The translations under genes were made by a program, and so were the position numbers. This document shows positions 6,028 through 6,389 of a stretch of 6,389 bases of DNA, piece after piece. Each line of letters begins with the position of its first letter. The stretch's first letter is position 1. Source of the stretch: Chitinophagia bacterium (lineage in GTDB: Bacteria; Bacteroidota; Bacteroidia; Chitinophagales; Chitinophagaceae); contig RGVM01000165.1 in NCBI GenBank assembly GCA_010027295.1, positions 1 to 6,389 on the forward strand, written 5' to 3'. The notes below the pieces were generated by a model. That model did not search any database. It was given only the letters and a program-made list of their open reading frames with translations, and was not told where the DNA came from.

Positions 6028-6389
<362 letters not shown>

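Overview
The window looks like ordinary chromosomal DNA from a GC-rich member of the Bacteroidota. The evidence is the M28 peptidase, the GldA-type ABC ATPase, the enolase N-terminus and the MHS transporter followed by a two-helix membrane protein, all of which read like Bacteroidota versions. No start codon has a convincing Shine-Dalgarno sequence, which also fits that phylum. Third codon positions are dominated by C and G, which is higher GC than most Bacteroidota. That bias produces long open shadow frames, including one of more than 550 codons antisense to acs. I cannot place the organism below phylum from this sequence.

Layout: (1) 1-542, the C-terminal part of a secreted M28 zinc aminopeptidase, plus strand, followed by a strong hairpin at 570-596. 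(2) 699-1241, an exported L,D-transpeptidase (YkuD fold), plus strand. (3) 1246-3165, a full-length acetyl-CoA synthetase (acs), minus strand, meeting the transpeptidase tail to tail with only 4 bp between stop codons. (4) 3166-3291, a divergent control region with promoter-like boxes facing both ways and a 13-bp AT palindrome. (5) 3292-5094, an MHS-family major facilitator transporter and, 9 nt downstream, an 82-residue protein with two predicted membrane helices. (6) 5104-6006, a GldA-like ABC transporter ATPase 9 nt after the small gene. (7) 6070-6389, the start of enolase, running off the window. No RNA gene, CRISPR array, insertion sequence or prophage gene is visible, and no intergenic stretch is longer than about 160 bases.

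How the genes may work together: acs and the transporter/small-protein pair share one divergent control region. The gene content recalls the acs-yjcH-actP acetate-scavenging operon of Escherichia coli, where a small two-helix protein accompanies the acetate permease, but here the permease and small protein look unrelated to ActP and YjcH. The proposal that this is a Bacteroidota analogue for uptake and activation of a short carboxylate is the most interesting reading, and it is inference. A second observation is a short leader motif, approximately AACCC(C)TTACRACC, immediately upstream of the transpeptidase, transporter and enolase starts. It is absent before the two genes that sit inside the transporter operon, so it may mark the 5' ends of transcripts.
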